From: Niallia sp. Man26 | GTDB taxonomy: Bacteria > Bacillota > Bacilli > Bacillales > Cytobacillaceae | Reading direction: 5' to 3' | DNA length: 64,000 nt | NCBI RefSeq assembly: GCF_022049065.2 | Contig: NZ_CP095743.1 | Location: 945,001 to 1,009,000 of the forward strand | In this document: positions 33,877-42,873 of the stretch, piece by piece | Numbering within the stretch: position 1 is the first letter of the stretch | Layout of the letters: the number at the start of each line of letters is the position of its first letter | The notes under the pieces: generated by a model | What the model saw: only the letters and a program-made list of their open reading frames with translations | What the model was told of the DNA's origin: nothing | Databases searched by the model: none | Translations under genes and position numbers: made by a program

Positions 33877-34758
33877 ATGAAATACGTTAAGACATGTTTA
33901 TTTGTATGCATATGTCTTCTGCTTGCAAGCTGCTCTAATAACAGTAGTGATGTGTCCAGCAATAAGCCGGCAGAAAAACAACCGGAAGAAACAGTTGTTG
34001 CCACTACATTAGCAGTTGCTGAAATCATGGATAAGCTGGAAGTAGATTTAGCAGGAGTGCCGACAACACAATATACTCTGCCTGAAAGGTACAAGGATGT
34101 AACGGAGGTTGGCAATCCGATGAGTCCTGATATGGAAATCATTAAATCTCTTAACCCTTCAGAAGTTCTGTCTGTAACAACTTTGGAATATGACTTGAGC
34201 GAAAAGTTTGAGAGCATGAATATTCCGGCCTCTTTTGTGAATTTGGAAAGTGTCGATAATATGATTCAGTCTATCACAGAGCTTGGCGAAAAATATGAAA
34301 AAACCGATAATGCAAAGAAGCTTGTTGACTCGATTCAATCAAAGGTTGCAGAAATGGAGGAGCAGACAAAGGATAAGGAGCAGCCAGTTGTGTTGATATT
34401 GCTTGGTGTGCCTGGTGCCAGTTATCTTGTGGCAACAGAAAATTCTTATGTCGGCAATTTAGTGGAAGTAATGGGCGGGAAGAATGCCGTTGAAGATCAG
34501 GCCGCAGAATACATATCTGCAAATACGGAGTTTCTACAGCAAACCAACCCAGATATAATTTTACGCTTATCACATGGGGTGCCAGACCAAGTTGCCAAAG
34601 AATTTGACAAGGAATTTGCGGAAAATGATATTTGGAAACATTTTAATGCAGTGAAAAATGGAAGAGTGTACGACTTGGAAGAGCCGTTATTCGCTACAAC
34701 TGCTAATTTAAACATCACGCAGGCATTAGACCAGCTATTGGAAATGATGTATGAGTAG
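33877..34758 (+). CDS. isdE: Haem ABC transporter substrate-binding lipoprotein (IsdE-like)
   Basis: 293 residues. Signal peptide with lipobox LLASC (Cys18). The mature protein has the TroA/BtuF fold with a single long helix joining the lobes (about 130-165). It follows the NEAT genes and precedes a matching permease and ATPase, so it should accept haem from IsdC-type protein at the membrane. The start at 33877 has GGGAGGAG upstream; a longer frame from 33823 would put the lipobox out of place. Haem ligands were not assigned. Confidence 0.88.
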   Translation: MKYVKTCLFVCICLLLASCSNNSSDVSSNKPAEKQPEETVVATTLAVAEIMDKLEVDLAGVPTTQYTLPERYKDVTEVGNPMSPDMEIIKSLNPSEVLSVTTLEYDLSEKFESMNIPASFVNLESVDNMIQSITELGEKYEKTDNAKKLVDSIQSKVAEMEEQTKDKEQPVVLILLGVPGASYLVATENSYVGNLVEVMGGKNAVEDQAAEYISANTEFLQQTNPDIILRLSHGVPDQVAKEFDKEFAENDIWKHFNAVKNGRVYDLEEPLFATTANLNITQALDQLLEMMYE

Positions 34759-34773
34759 CAAAGGAAGAGATAC

Positions 34774-35757
34774 ATGAATAAGAAAATTATCAGTTTTATT
34801 ATCGTAATTATGGCGCTGATTGGAATAACTGTTTACTCTGCTGCAAAGGGGAGCATCTCCGTTAGTTTAATGACATTGGTAAATGGAGTTCTGCACGGTA
34901 ACAACGAAGAAGTTAATGTCATTGTCGATCTCCGTTTTCCGAGAATTATCGTCGCCCTCCTTACAGGAGCGATTTTGGCAGTTTCCGGTGTTCTTTTTCA
35001 ATCTGTCATGAGGAATCCACTGGCAGATGCAGGAATTATGGGGATTTCAGCCGGTGCAAGCTTTTTTACGTTATTTGGATTGTTATTTTTGCCAACGCTG
35101 TTCATCAGCAGCACCCTATTTGCCTTTTTAGGAGGAGCGGTATCTTGCTTTATTATTTATATGCTTTCCTGGAAATCTGGATTGAAGCCTTTAAGGGTTA
35201 TTCTGACAGGTATCGCAGTGAGTGCTATGTTCACAGGGTTGAGAGAAGCTCTCATTAATATTTGCGCCTATTTTAATATCACTGTTGGAGCATCGAACGC
35301 ATCAAATTTAACAATGAAAACTTGGGAAGATGTTGAGTTAATTGTCCCCCTTGGATTAATAGGTATCCTGCTCGCGTTACTAGTAAGCCCATGGTGTAAC
35401 CTGCTGAAATTACAAGATAAGAAGGTTGTCCAATTAGGAGTTAATATTCAGCTTGTCCGGATTATTATTTCTGTGATTGCTGTATTTCTCGCATCTGTGG
35501 CAACATCTATCGCAGGTATTATTATCTTTGCCGGATTGATTATTCCCCATATATCAAGACAGCTAGTCGGGACAAATCATCATATTCTTATTCCTTTTTC
35601 GGCATTGGCAGGAGCTTTTCTGATATTAACTGCCGATACGTTTGGAAGACTTTTGATTGCTCCCCTAGAAATTCCTGCCTCGACAATCATGGCAGTAATA
35701 GGCGGTCCATTTTTGATCTTTTTGCTGAGGAAAGGGGATAAATTAAATGGAGTTTAA
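34774..35757 (+). CDS. isdF: FecCD-family haem permease (IsdF-like)
   Basis: 327 residues, about nine or ten membrane spans. FecCD motifs: LRFPRIIVALLTGAILAVSGVLFQ near 51-74, MRNPLADAGIMGISAGA near 78-94, GIIIFAGLIIPHISRQLVG near 248-266. Functions as a homodimer. The stop codon overlaps the ATPase start by 11 bases, showing tight coupling. Confidence 0.9.
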   Translation: MNKKIISFIIVIMALIGITVYSAAKGSISVSLMTLVNGVLHGNNEEVNVIVDLRFPRIIVALLTGAILAVSGVLFQSVMRNPLADAGIMGISAGASFFTLFGLLFLPTLFISSTLFAFLGGAVSCFIIYMLSWKSGLKPLRVILTGIAVSAMFTGLREALINICAYFNITVGASNASNLTMKTWEDVELIVPLGLIGILLALLVSPWCNLLKLQDKKVVQLGVNIQLVRIIISVIAVFLASVATSIAGIIIFAGLIIPHISRQLVGTNHHILIPFSALAGAFLILTADTFGRLLIAPLEIPASTIMAVIGGPFLIFLLRKGDKLNGV

Positions 35758-36517
35758 AGGCCTGTCTTTCTCCTATGACCAAGGAAGAGCCTTTATGGAG
35801 GAATTAGAAGGAAGGATAGAAAAGCATAAAATAACGACAATCATTGGTCCAAATGGCTGCGGAAAATCAACCTTGTTATCACTTTTAGCAAGAGGTCAAA
35901 AACAAACTGCTGGTGCCATCACCTTGGATGGTAAGGATATACATTCCTATAAAGCGAAGGATTTTGCCCGAAAAATTGCGATGGTTAACCAAACAAACCA
36001 CATCTCAGAGGATATGACAGTCCAAGAGCTAATACAGTTTGGGAGAATACCTTATAAAAAGATTTGGAAACAGGACAATGAGGAAGATACAGATGCAATA
36101 GAGTGGGCACTTGCATGCACCAAACTGCAAGACTTCAAGGATACACCTGTGAGTGCATTATCCGGAGGGCAAAGACAGCGTGTCTGGATAGCGCTGGCAC
36201 TTGCACAAAAAACAGAGATATTATTTTTAGATGAACCAACAACCTATTTGGATATCTATCATCAACTAGAATTACTGTCATTAATTAAAGAATTAAATAC
36301 TGTTCACGGCATTACAATCGTTATGGTTCTCCATGATATGAACCAGGCGCTCCGATACTCCGATTTGGTCATCGTTATGAAGGATGGGGCAATAAAAGCT
36401 TATGGGCGTCCGGAACAAGTGATTACACAGGAAAAAATAAAAGAAATTTATGATGTTCATATAGTCGTTAATGAGGATGACGAAACAGGTTTATATATCG
36501 TTCCGTTGAGCATTTGA
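35747..36517 (+). CDS. Haem/siderophore ABC transporter ATPase, first set
   Basis: 256 residues. Walker A IIGPNGCGKSTLL near 34-46, signature LSGGQRQRVWIALALAQ near 138-154, Walker B EILFLDEPTTYLD, switch His in MVLHDMNQALRYSD. FepC/FhuC family, partner of the permease just before it. Confidence 0.92.
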   Translation: MEFKGLSFSYDQGRAFMEELEGRIEKHKITTIIGPNGCGKSTLLSLLARGQKQTAGAITLDGKDIHSYKAKDFARKIAMVNQTNHISEDMTVQELIQFGRIPYKKIWKQDNEEDTDAIEWALACTKLQDFKDTPVSALSGGQRQRVWIALALAQKTEILFLDEPTTYLDIYHQLELLSLIKELNTVHGITIVMVLHDMNQALRYSDLVIVMKDGAIKAYGRPEQVITQEKIKEIYDVHIVVNEDDETGLYIVPLSI

Positions 36518-36533
36518 GAAAGGAAGGGAAACA

Positions 36534-37286
36534 ATGAGTGCAAAGCTGATAATCCAACGAATAATTACCATCATGGCCGTTCTAGTCTTTGTTTACTCAG
36601 TCTATAAACTAGTTCCTCCTTTATATGATTACTACACCAACAGAAAAGTGCTGGAAACGGTGCAGGAAATCTATAAACCTAATCAAACGTCGGACGAAAG
36701 CTTACAGCCAACATCCATCCGCTCCTCATTTGATCCATTGCTGGAAATTAATGAAGATATGGTCGGCTGGATAACAGTTGATGATACAAAAATAAATTAT
36801 CCTATCCTACATTCCTCTGATAATGAATTTTATCTGACCCGAAATTATAAAAAAGAAGAAACACGTGCTGGCAGTATCTTTTTGGATTACCGAAATGATA
36901 AAAAGCTTGAAAACAATAAAAATACCATAATTTACGGACATAGAATGAAGGATGGTACGATGTTCAGCGGTTTAAAGAAATATTTAAATGAGTCCTTTTT
37001 TGAAAAACATAAAAAAATTCACTTAGATTCTTTATATGAAGGCTATGAACTGGAAGTCTTTTCTGTTTATCAAACTACAACGGATTTCTATTATATTGAA
37101 ACAGATTTTTCTGCAGACAGTGAATATCTTGATTTTGTTGATTTATTGCAGGAGAAATCTTTGTATGATACAGAAATGGAGTTTAGTCCGGAAGATCGAA
37201 TTGTTACATTATCAACATGTGATTATGCGATTGATTCACTGGAAGGAAGGCTGGTTGTTCATGCCAAGCTGGTGAAAAGGAGTTGA
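36534..37286 (+). CDS. srtB: Class B sortase
   Basis: 250 residues. N-terminal membrane anchor (about 8-28), then the sortase barrel with His136 (IIYGHRMKDGTMF), Cys229 in VTLSTCDY and Arg239 in LEGRLVVHAK: the complete catalytic triad, with the TLSTC sequence usual for class B. It should link the NPRTS and NAKTG signals of the NEAT proteins to peptidoglycan cross-bridges. Located between the two ABC transporter sets, as in isd loci of S. aureus and B. anthracis. Confidence 0.94.
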   Translation: MSAKLIIQRIITIMAVLVFVYSVYKLVPPLYDYYTNRKVLETVQEIYKPNQTSDESLQPTSIRSSFDPLLEINEDMVGWITVDDTKINYPILHSSDNEFYLTRNYKKEETRAGSIFLDYRNDKKLENNKNTIIYGHRMKDGTMFSGLKKYLNESFFEKHKKIHLDSLYEGYELEVFSVYQTTTDFYYIETDFSADSEYLDFVDLLQEKSLYDTEMEFSPEDRIVTLSTCDYAIDSLEGRLVVHAKLVKRS

Positions 37287-37294
37287 TACAAATC

Positions 37295-38242
37295 TTGCTT
37301 AACAAAAAAATAGGAAAGTATATGTCTATATTGAGTATAGGTTTCCTGCTTGCAGCATGTGGAAAAACAGGCGGAGAAACAGCAGAGTCGAGTGCTGATT
37401 CTATAGCTGTTACTGATTTTGCAGACCGTACTGTAACATTTACGGAAGCACCGGAAAAGGTAGCGGCTTTGGGCAGTGGAGATGTTGATTTAATGCATGC
37501 ATTTGGAGTAGAAGTAGTTGGGAAACCAACACTTTCAGACGAAAGCAAGCTTGAAATCGCAAAGGACGCTGAGCAAATTGGAACAACACATGAAGTTAAC
37601 TATGAAAAAATCGCACTGCTTCAGCCGGATGTTGTGTTAGCAAATGTTGGCTTTAATCAGGAGGATGTGCCGACAATTGAAGGGCTAGGTACGAAAGCAG
37701 TTTTGACAGAAGCAAACTCTATTCAAGATATTAAAAAGCAGATTACTCTTTATGGAGAAATGCTGCAAAGTACAGATAAAGCTGATCAGTTGATAAAGGA
37801 ATTGGATGCAGACTTGAAGGCTGCTAGTTCTGCTTTAAAAAATTCGGAAAAACGTGTGCTTCTTGTTTATGGTGCACCAGGCACGTATATGGCAGCATTG
37901 CCAAATTCATTAAGCGGTGATTTCTTAGCAGCGGCAGGAGGGATAAATGTAGCAAGTGATTATCCTGCCTTAGAAAAATTCCCGCAATATGCACAAATAA
38001 ATACAGAAAGAGTTGTGGAAGCAAACCCGGATGCCGTTCTCTTAATTACACATGGTGATGCAGAGGAAATTAAACAAGGCTTTCTAAAAGAAATGAAACA
38101 AAATGCTGCTTGGAATACATTAGATGCTGTTAAAAATGACAGAGTAGAAATCTTGCCTGCCGATTTATTTGGCACAAATCCAGGTACAAGAGCAGTTGAC
38201 GCTGTGCAATACTTGGTTGAATTGTTAAATCATTTGGAGTGA
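37295..38242 (+). CDS. Second haem/iron ABC substrate-binding lipoprotein
   Basis: 315 residues from TTG 37295; AAAAGGAG ends 12 bases before it. A TTG at 37283, inside the srtB stop, is too near that site. Signal peptide with lipobox LLAAC. TroA/FecB fold with helical backbone near 145-185; FADRTVTFTEAPEKVAALG is the usual first-lobe start. The mature protein is related to, but clearly different from, the first binding protein, suggesting another ligand (haem versus siderophore) or another NEAT partner. Confidence 0.82.
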   Translation: MLNKKIGKYMSILSIGFLLAACGKTGGETAESSADSIAVTDFADRTVTFTEAPEKVAALGSGDVDLMHAFGVEVVGKPTLSDESKLEIAKDAEQIGTTHEVNYEKIALLQPDVVLANVGFNQEDVPTIEGLGTKAVLTEANSIQDIKKQITLYGEMLQSTDKADQLIKELDADLKAASSALKNSEKRVLLVYGAPGTYMAALPNSLSGDFLAAAGGINVASDYPALEKFPQYAQINTERVVEANPDAVLLITHGDAEEIKQGFLKEMKQNAAWNTLDAVKNDRVEILPADLFGTNPGTRAVDAVQYLVELLNHLE

Positions 38243-38244
38243 GC

Positions 38245-39243
38245 ATGTTGGAATATGTAGAAAGAAAGAAAAAACGAATGGCAGTCCTTGTGAGTCTCCT
38301 ATTATTGCTGCTTATTGCCATATATGCAGGCTTATCATTTGGCGCAGTTTCTGTGTCCTTTAAGGAGTTATGGAGTGTGCTCGCATCAGGTGGAGAAGGT
38401 GTGTATGAAAAAATTGTATACAATCTCCGTCTTCCGAGAGTTATTGTCGGCTTATGTGTTGGAGCATGTCTAGCTGCATCAGGAGCATTGCTGCAAGGGG
38501 TAATGAGAAACCCGCTGGCAGATCCAGGTATTATCGGAGTTTCGTCTGGCGGTGGCTTGTTCGCTATCATCACAATGGTTATATTTCCACAGTACAGCTA
38601 TTTATTGCCGTTTATTGCATTTATCGGGGCCTTTTTAACAACCGTTTTGATTTATATGTTTGCTTGGGATAAAGGCGCATCACCGGTAAAGATTATACTG
38701 GCAGGTGTGGCAATGAATGCAGTGCTTGGAGCAATTATGAATGGAGTAATGGTCTTGTACAGCGACAGAGTCCAATCTGTAATTGGTTGGCTGTCGGGAG
38801 GGTTAAACGGGAGAAGCTGGTATCATGTTGATATCATCTTGCCGTATACAATCATTATGCTGCTTGTCAGCTTGCTCGCCATTAAACCTGTTAATATATT
38901 GATTTTAGGAGATGATGCAGCGAAATTATTAGGACAAAATGTAGAGTTAATTCGCATGCTGATTATTCTGCTCGCCTCTTTTTTAGCAGGGATTGCCGTC
39001 AGTGTTGCCGGTTTGATTGGGTTTGTTGGATTGGTGGTTCCCCACATCATACGCCTTCTTATCGGAGAAGATTATCGGTTTTTGCTGCCTTTTTCCATTA
39101 TTGGCGGAGCAGCCTTAGTTGTCATTGCGGATACGGCAGCACGAAGCTTGTTTGATCCAATTGAATTGCCTGTCGGTATCTTGCTTGCAGCACTAGGTGG
39201 TCCTTTCTTCATCATTTTGCTGCGTCGAAGGAGGATATTGTAA
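38245..39243 (+). CDS. FecCD-family permease, second set
   Basis: 332 residues, nine or ten spans. Motifs LRLPRVIVGLCVGACLAASGALLQGVMRNPLADPGIIG-like sequence (near 59-95, given here in pieces) and GLIGFVGLVVPHIIR near 254. The ATG at 38245 is five bases after GGAG; a GTG at 38239 overlaps that site and is less likely. It overlaps the next gene by one base. Confidence 0.88.
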   Translation: MLEYVERKKKRMAVLVSLLLLLLIAIYAGLSFGAVSVSFKELWSVLASGGEGVYEKIVYNLRLPRVIVGLCVGACLAASGALLQGVMRNPLADPGIIGVSSGGGLFAIITMVIFPQYSYLLPFIAFIGAFLTTVLIYMFAWDKGASPVKIILAGVAMNAVLGAIMNGVMVLYSDRVQSVIGWLSGGLNGRSWYHVDIILPYTIIMLLVSLLAIKPVNILILGDDAAKLLGQNVELIRMLIILLASFLAGIAVSVAGLIGFVGLVVPHIIRLLIGEDYRFLLPFSIIGGAALVVIADTAARSLFDPIELPVGILLAALGGPFFIILLRRRRIL

Positions 39244-40016
39244 TGACAGTGTTAAAATCAGAGGATTTGAGGTTTGCGCAAGGGAAATTTCGTCTCCATG
39301 ATATTAACCTTGAATTTCCACAGGGAAAAATGACAGCAATTGTTGGTCCCAATGGTTCAGGGAAATCGACACTATTAAAACTTTTTGCACGGCTCTTAAA
39401 AACAGACAGCGGCAATGTGACATTGGACAATCAGCTCATTCATAAATATAAAAGAAAAGAGTATGCAAAGAAAATTGCCATGCTTCTGCAGGCAAAAGAA
39501 ATAATGCCAAATATTACGGTGAAAGAATTAGTTGCCTATGGGAGAGTTCCATTTCAAAAGCTTGCCGGAACTGCTTCAGCAGAAGATAAAGAGATTATTG
39601 CGTGGGCAATAAAAGAAACTGGGTTAGAAAAAATGGCCGATCGTATGGTAGGACATTTATCTGGCGGGGAAATGCAACGAGCGAGGATTGCCATGGCGCT
39701 TGCCCAGAAAACACCGGTTTTATTGCTTGACGAACCAACTACTTATTTAGATATTACCCATCAGCTGGAGCTGATGAAACTTTTAACAAGAATAAATAAA
39801 ACGTATCAGATTACTATCATTATGGTATTGCATGAGCTGCAATACGCAGGGGCTTACAGTGATAACTTGATTGTTATGAAGGATGGCGCAGTCTATCAAA
39901 CTGGAAAACCGCAAAGTATTTTAACAGCTCAATTGCTAAAAGACGTGTATGAAATTGATGCAAGAATAAAATTTGAAAATAATTATCCTATTATTATCCC
40001 AAACTACGAAATTTAG
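39243..40016 (+). CDS. Haem/siderophore ABC transporter ATPase, second set
   Basis: 257 residues. Walker A VGPNGSGKSTLL, signature LSGGEMQRARIAMALAQ, Walker B VLLLDEPTTYLD, switch His in VLHELQYAGAYSD. Start ATG shares one base with the stop of the permease gene. Pairs with the second binding protein and permease. Confidence 0.92.
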   Translation: MTVLKSEDLRFAQGKFRLHDINLEFPQGKMTAIVGPNGSGKSTLLKLFARLLKTDSGNVTLDNQLIHKYKRKEYAKKIAMLLQAKEIMPNITVKELVAYGRVPFQKLAGTASAEDKEIIAWAIKETGLEKMADRMVGHLSGGEMQRARIAMALAQKTPVLLLDEPTTYLDITHQLELMKLLTRINKTYQITIIMVLHELQYAGAYSDNLIVMKDGAVYQTGKPQSILTAQLLKDVYEIDARIKFENNYPIIIPNYEI

Positions 40017-40028
40017 GAGGAAGAAAAT

Positions 40029-40361
40029 ATGTATATTGTAACAAACACGGTAAAGGTTAAAGAAGGATTTGCAGAAGGATTTATCGAGAGATTTAACAGA
40101 ACTGGAAAAATTGAAGAAAAAGCAGGATTTATCGGATTAGAAGTACTGTTGACTGCTGGGACAACAGATTATGAGGAAATTACTATCGTCACTAGATGGG
40201 AAAACAAAGAAGGCTTCTTAGGCTGGGTAGGAAGTGAGGAATTTAAAGAATCACACGCACATAGAGGCGGTGTTCCTGAATTCATTATTGAAAACAAAAC
40301 TACAAAATATGAAGTGAGAGTGCAACGGAAGCCGATTATTAAAGAGGTTGCTGGCAACTAA
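40029..40361 (+). CDS. isdG: Haem-degrading monooxygenase (IsdG/HmoA family)
   Basis: 110 residues. ABM ferredoxin-like fold; Asn6, Trp66 and His76 match the Asn/Trp/His catalytic triad of IsdG and IsdI. It cleaves the porphyrin ring in the cytoplasm to release iron, the last step of the pathway. AGGAGG lies eight bases upstream; a terminator follows, so it ends the operon. Confidence 0.92.
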   Translation: MYIVTNTVKVKEGFAEGFIERFNRTGKIEEKAGFIGLEVLLTAGTTDYEEITIVTRWENKEGFLGWVGSEEFKESHAHRGGVPEFIIENKTTKYEVRVQRKPIIKEVAGN

Positions 40362-40366
40362 TGAGG

Positions 40367-40400
40367 AAAAAGAGGAGCTGTCAAGGCTCCTTTTTCTTTT
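40367..40400 (+). terminator. Terminator of the isd operon
   Basis: AAAAAGAGGAGC (40367-40378) pairs with GCTCCTTTTTCTTTT (40386-40400). Confidence 0.85.
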
Positions 40401-40450
40401 GTCTTTAAGCTATCTGTCATTGGCAGTAAAAGCAATCATTTCTCTAAGGA

Positions 40451-40465
40451 TTGAAAACGCTTTAA
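40451..40465 (+). promoter_or_regulatory. cre-like box upstream of the AraC gene, distal
   Basis: TTGAAAACGCTTTAA matches 14 of 15 cre positions. Confidence 0.45.
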
Positions 40466-40542
40466 AAAAGTGGTGGAAAATTAGGTAATGTTGTATGATA
40501 ATAGACAATAAGTCTAATAAAGGAAATTATCCTGCACATAAA

Positions 40543-40557
40543 TTTAAGCGCTTACAT
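40543..40557 (-). promoter_or_regulatory. cre-like box upstream of the AraC gene, proximal
   Basis: The minus strand reads ATGTAAGCGCTTAAA, 14 of 15 cre positions, with the strong core TGTAAGCGCTTA, 19 bases before the start codon. Confidence 0.6.
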
Positions 40558-40575
40558 TTTTTTGGAGGAGCAACC

Positions 40576-41457
40576 ATGTCAAATAATAAACAGGAAGTAT
40601 ATGGTTTTCGGTTTTTAGACACATTGAATCAATCATTTTATCAGCTGTTTGCTGTAGGAAACCAAAGTATTACAAAGGAAGCTTATCATTGGAATGGATT
40701 AACACGTAAAGATGGTCCGCTTTTTTTGTTCCAATATACACTCGAAGGCTGTGGTTACATTGAAATAGAAGGAACTCTCCATAAATTAGAAAAGGGAACC
40801 GGCTTTATGGTCGAGATACCAAGCGACCATCGTTATTTTTTTCTGGAAAATAATTCGAATTGGGAGATTCTATTTATTATGTTCCGTCCTACCAATATTG
40901 AAGCAGAATGGCAAAGGGTCGTGTCTAATATTGGCTCTGTTTTTTCTATGTCAGAGGACAGCTCGCCGATTCGTTTCTTAAAAAGGATTTTTGCCAGTGC
41001 TGCGAAAAACCACATAACAGATGGCTTTCGGGCCTCTGCGATTGTCTATGAGTTTGTTATGGAACTGTTCAGACATCAAGTATCTGCGAAAAAGGCAAAA
41101 CAGTCATGGCCCCTGCCAGTAGCAGAAGCTGCATCTTATATGGAGGCATCTTACCAGTGCTTGCAAAGCTTGGAGGAAATAGCGGATAAAGTTAATCTTT
41201 CCAAGTATTACTTTACAAGACTATATAAAAAAACAACAGGATACACACCTATTGAGTACTTAACAAAGATTAGGATGGAAGAGGCAATCAGGCTTCTAAG
41301 AGAGACGGATATGACAATGGAGGCAATTGCTCAGGAGCTTGGCTACTCGACGGGCAGTTATTTCATTAAAGTATTTCATCAGTGGATTGGCATTTCGCCA
41401 GGTGAATTTCGTTTGGCGACAGAACATGCTTATTTACATCAATTAAAATTAGATTAA
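40576..41457 (+). CDS. AraC-family transcriptional regulator
   Basis: 293 residues. N-terminal cupin-like sugar-binding part (about 30-130) and C-terminal double helix-turn-helix (about 190-285) with LEEIADKVNLSKYYFTRLYK-type first helix pair and AIAQELGYSTGSYFIKVFHQ second. The start at 40576 has TTGGAGGAG eight bases upstream; a longer frame from 40495 is rejected. Its neighbour is a GH27 galactosidase gene in the same direction 100 bases on, so activation of that gene by an alpha-galactoside or arabinoside is likely. Confidence 0.85.
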   Translation: MSNNKQEVYGFRFLDTLNQSFYQLFAVGNQSITKEAYHWNGLTRKDGPLFLFQYTLEGCGYIEIEGTLHKLEKGTGFMVEIPSDHRYFFLENNSNWEILFIMFRPTNIEAEWQRVVSNIGSVFSMSEDSSPIRFLKRIFASAAKNHITDGFRASAIVYEFVMELFRHQVSAKKAKQSWPLPVAEAASYMEASYQCLQSLEEIADKVNLSKYYFTRLYKKTTGYTPIEYLTKIRMEEAIRLLRETDMTMEAIAQELGYSTGSYFIKVFHQWIGISPGEFRLATEHAYLHQLKLD

Positions 41458-41504
41458 CATAGCAATATATTACATATATAAGCAAAAAGTTATCGTAGAT
41501 GTGC

Positions 41505-41519
41505 TGTATGCGTTTCCTT
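41505..41519 (-). promoter_or_regulatory. cre-like box before the GH27 gene
   Basis: The minus strand reads AAGGAAACGCATACA, 14 of 15 cre positions, 38 bases before the start codon. Confidence 0.45.
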
Positions 41520-41557
41520 TAAGATTAACTTATAAATCGCGAAGGATGTGAATAGTA

Positions 41558-42835
41558 ATGAATCATCATCGTTTTGCCCAGACTCCTCCACTAGGATGGA
41601 ACAGCTGGGATTGTTACGGCGCTTCTGTAACAGAAGAGGAAGTTAGAGGAAACGCTGAATATATGGCAACGCATTTAAAGGAGTCTGGATGGCAATATAT
41701 TGTTGTAGATATCCAGTGGTATGAGCCTGGTGCGAACTCCTCTATGTATCGTCCATTTGTTGAACTGGAAATGGATGAGTTTTCCCGCTTAATTCCTGCA
41801 GTCAATCGGTTTCCTTCCGCTGCCGACGGAAAAGGTTTTAAGGAGCTTTCGGATTATGTACATAGCCTTGGCTTAAAATTCGGCATTCATATTATGAGAG
41901 GGATACCAAGGCAAGCTGTTCATCAGAATACGCCTATTTTAAACTCTGTTCATACAGCCCGCGATATTGCTCATCCTAATTCTATCTGTCCATGGAATAC
42001 TGATATGTACGGAATAGATGCGAGCAAGGAAGGGGCACAAGCATATTATGATTCGCTGTTTAAGCTGTATGCTGAATGGGGAGTCGATTATGTAAAGGTC
42101 GATGATATTGCTGCATCAAAGCTTTACAACACACATGTGGATGAAATCGAGCTGATCAGAAAGGCGATTGATCATTGCGGCAGAGACATGGTTTTAAGCC
42201 TTTCGCCAGGACCTGCTCCATTAGAGTTTGCAGACACATTGCGTGATAATGCGAATATGTGGAGAATGACAGATGATTATTGGGACCAATGGGAGCTTTT
42301 GTACGATATGTTTGATAGATGCGAGAAGTGGAGCGGTCTTTCGGGACCAGGCTATTGGCCGGACTGCGATATGCTGCCATTAGGGCATATTGGCATTCGC
42401 TCCGTTGATGGAGGGGGAGCAGACCGCTGGACAAGATTTACAAAAGATGAACAGGTTACGATGATGACTTTATGGTCGATTTTCCGTTCACCGCTTATGT
42501 TTGGCGGAGAGCTTCGGGATAATGACAGCTGGACACTGTCATTGCTTACAAATAAAGATATGCTGGAACTAAACCAAAAAGGTTCTCACAGCAGACTTTT
42601 GTTTAGAGAAGACAATAAAGTTGTCTGGACTGCCAATGGTCCTGAAGATGCTGTTTATGTTGCTCTATTCAATATTGGTGAAGCACATTGTGAAATAGAG
42701 GTTTCTTTAGAGGAATTAGGGGGGGACAGTTCTTCTACAGTGAAGGATGTTTGGAGCAATGAAGCCACTTCCAATAAAGAAAAAATCCAAGTAACTCTTG
42801 CACCCCACAGCAGTAGACTATATAAAATAACATAA
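41558..42835 (+). CDS. GH27 alpha-galactosidase or beta-L-arabinopyranosidase
   Basis: 425 residues, no signal peptide, so cytoplasmic. Starts with the clan D signature TPPLGWNSWDCYG (9-21); nucleophile Asp182 in VDYVKVDD; acid/base Asp near 245 in WRMTDDYW; C-terminal beta-sandwich from about 335. GH27 comprises alpha-galactosidases, N-acetylgalactosaminidases and beta-L-arabinopyranosidases, whose substrates differ only at C5 (or C2). The adjacent arabinan genes make the arabinopyranosidase option worth testing; sequence alone does not settle it. Confidence 0.88.
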   Translation: MNHHRFAQTPPLGWNSWDCYGASVTEEEVRGNAEYMATHLKESGWQYIVVDIQWYEPGANSSMYRPFVELEMDEFSRLIPAVNRFPSAADGKGFKELSDYVHSLGLKFGIHIMRGIPRQAVHQNTPILNSVHTARDIAHPNSICPWNTDMYGIDASKEGAQAYYDSLFKLYAEWGVDYVKVDDIAASKLYNTHVDEIELIRKAIDHCGRDMVLSLSPGPAPLEFADTLRDNANMWRMTDDYWDQWELLYDMFDRCEKWSGLSGPGYWPDCDMLPLGHIGIRSVDGGGADRWTRFTKDEQVTMMTLWSIFRSPLMFGGELRDNDSWTLSLLTNKDMLELNQKGSHSRLLFREDNKVVWTANGPEDAVYVALFNIGEAHCEIEVSLEELGGDSSSTVKDVWSNEATSNKEKIQVTLAPHSSRLYKIT

Positions 42836-42837
42836 TA

Positions 42838-42873
42838 GCAAAAAGGCTGAACATAATCGTTCAGCCTTTTTGC
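42838..42873. terminator. Bidirectional terminator, GH27 gene and araR
   Basis: GCAAAAAGGCTGAAC (42838-42852) pairs perfectly with GTTCAGCCTTTTTGC (42859-42873), loop ATAATC. Confidence 0.92.
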
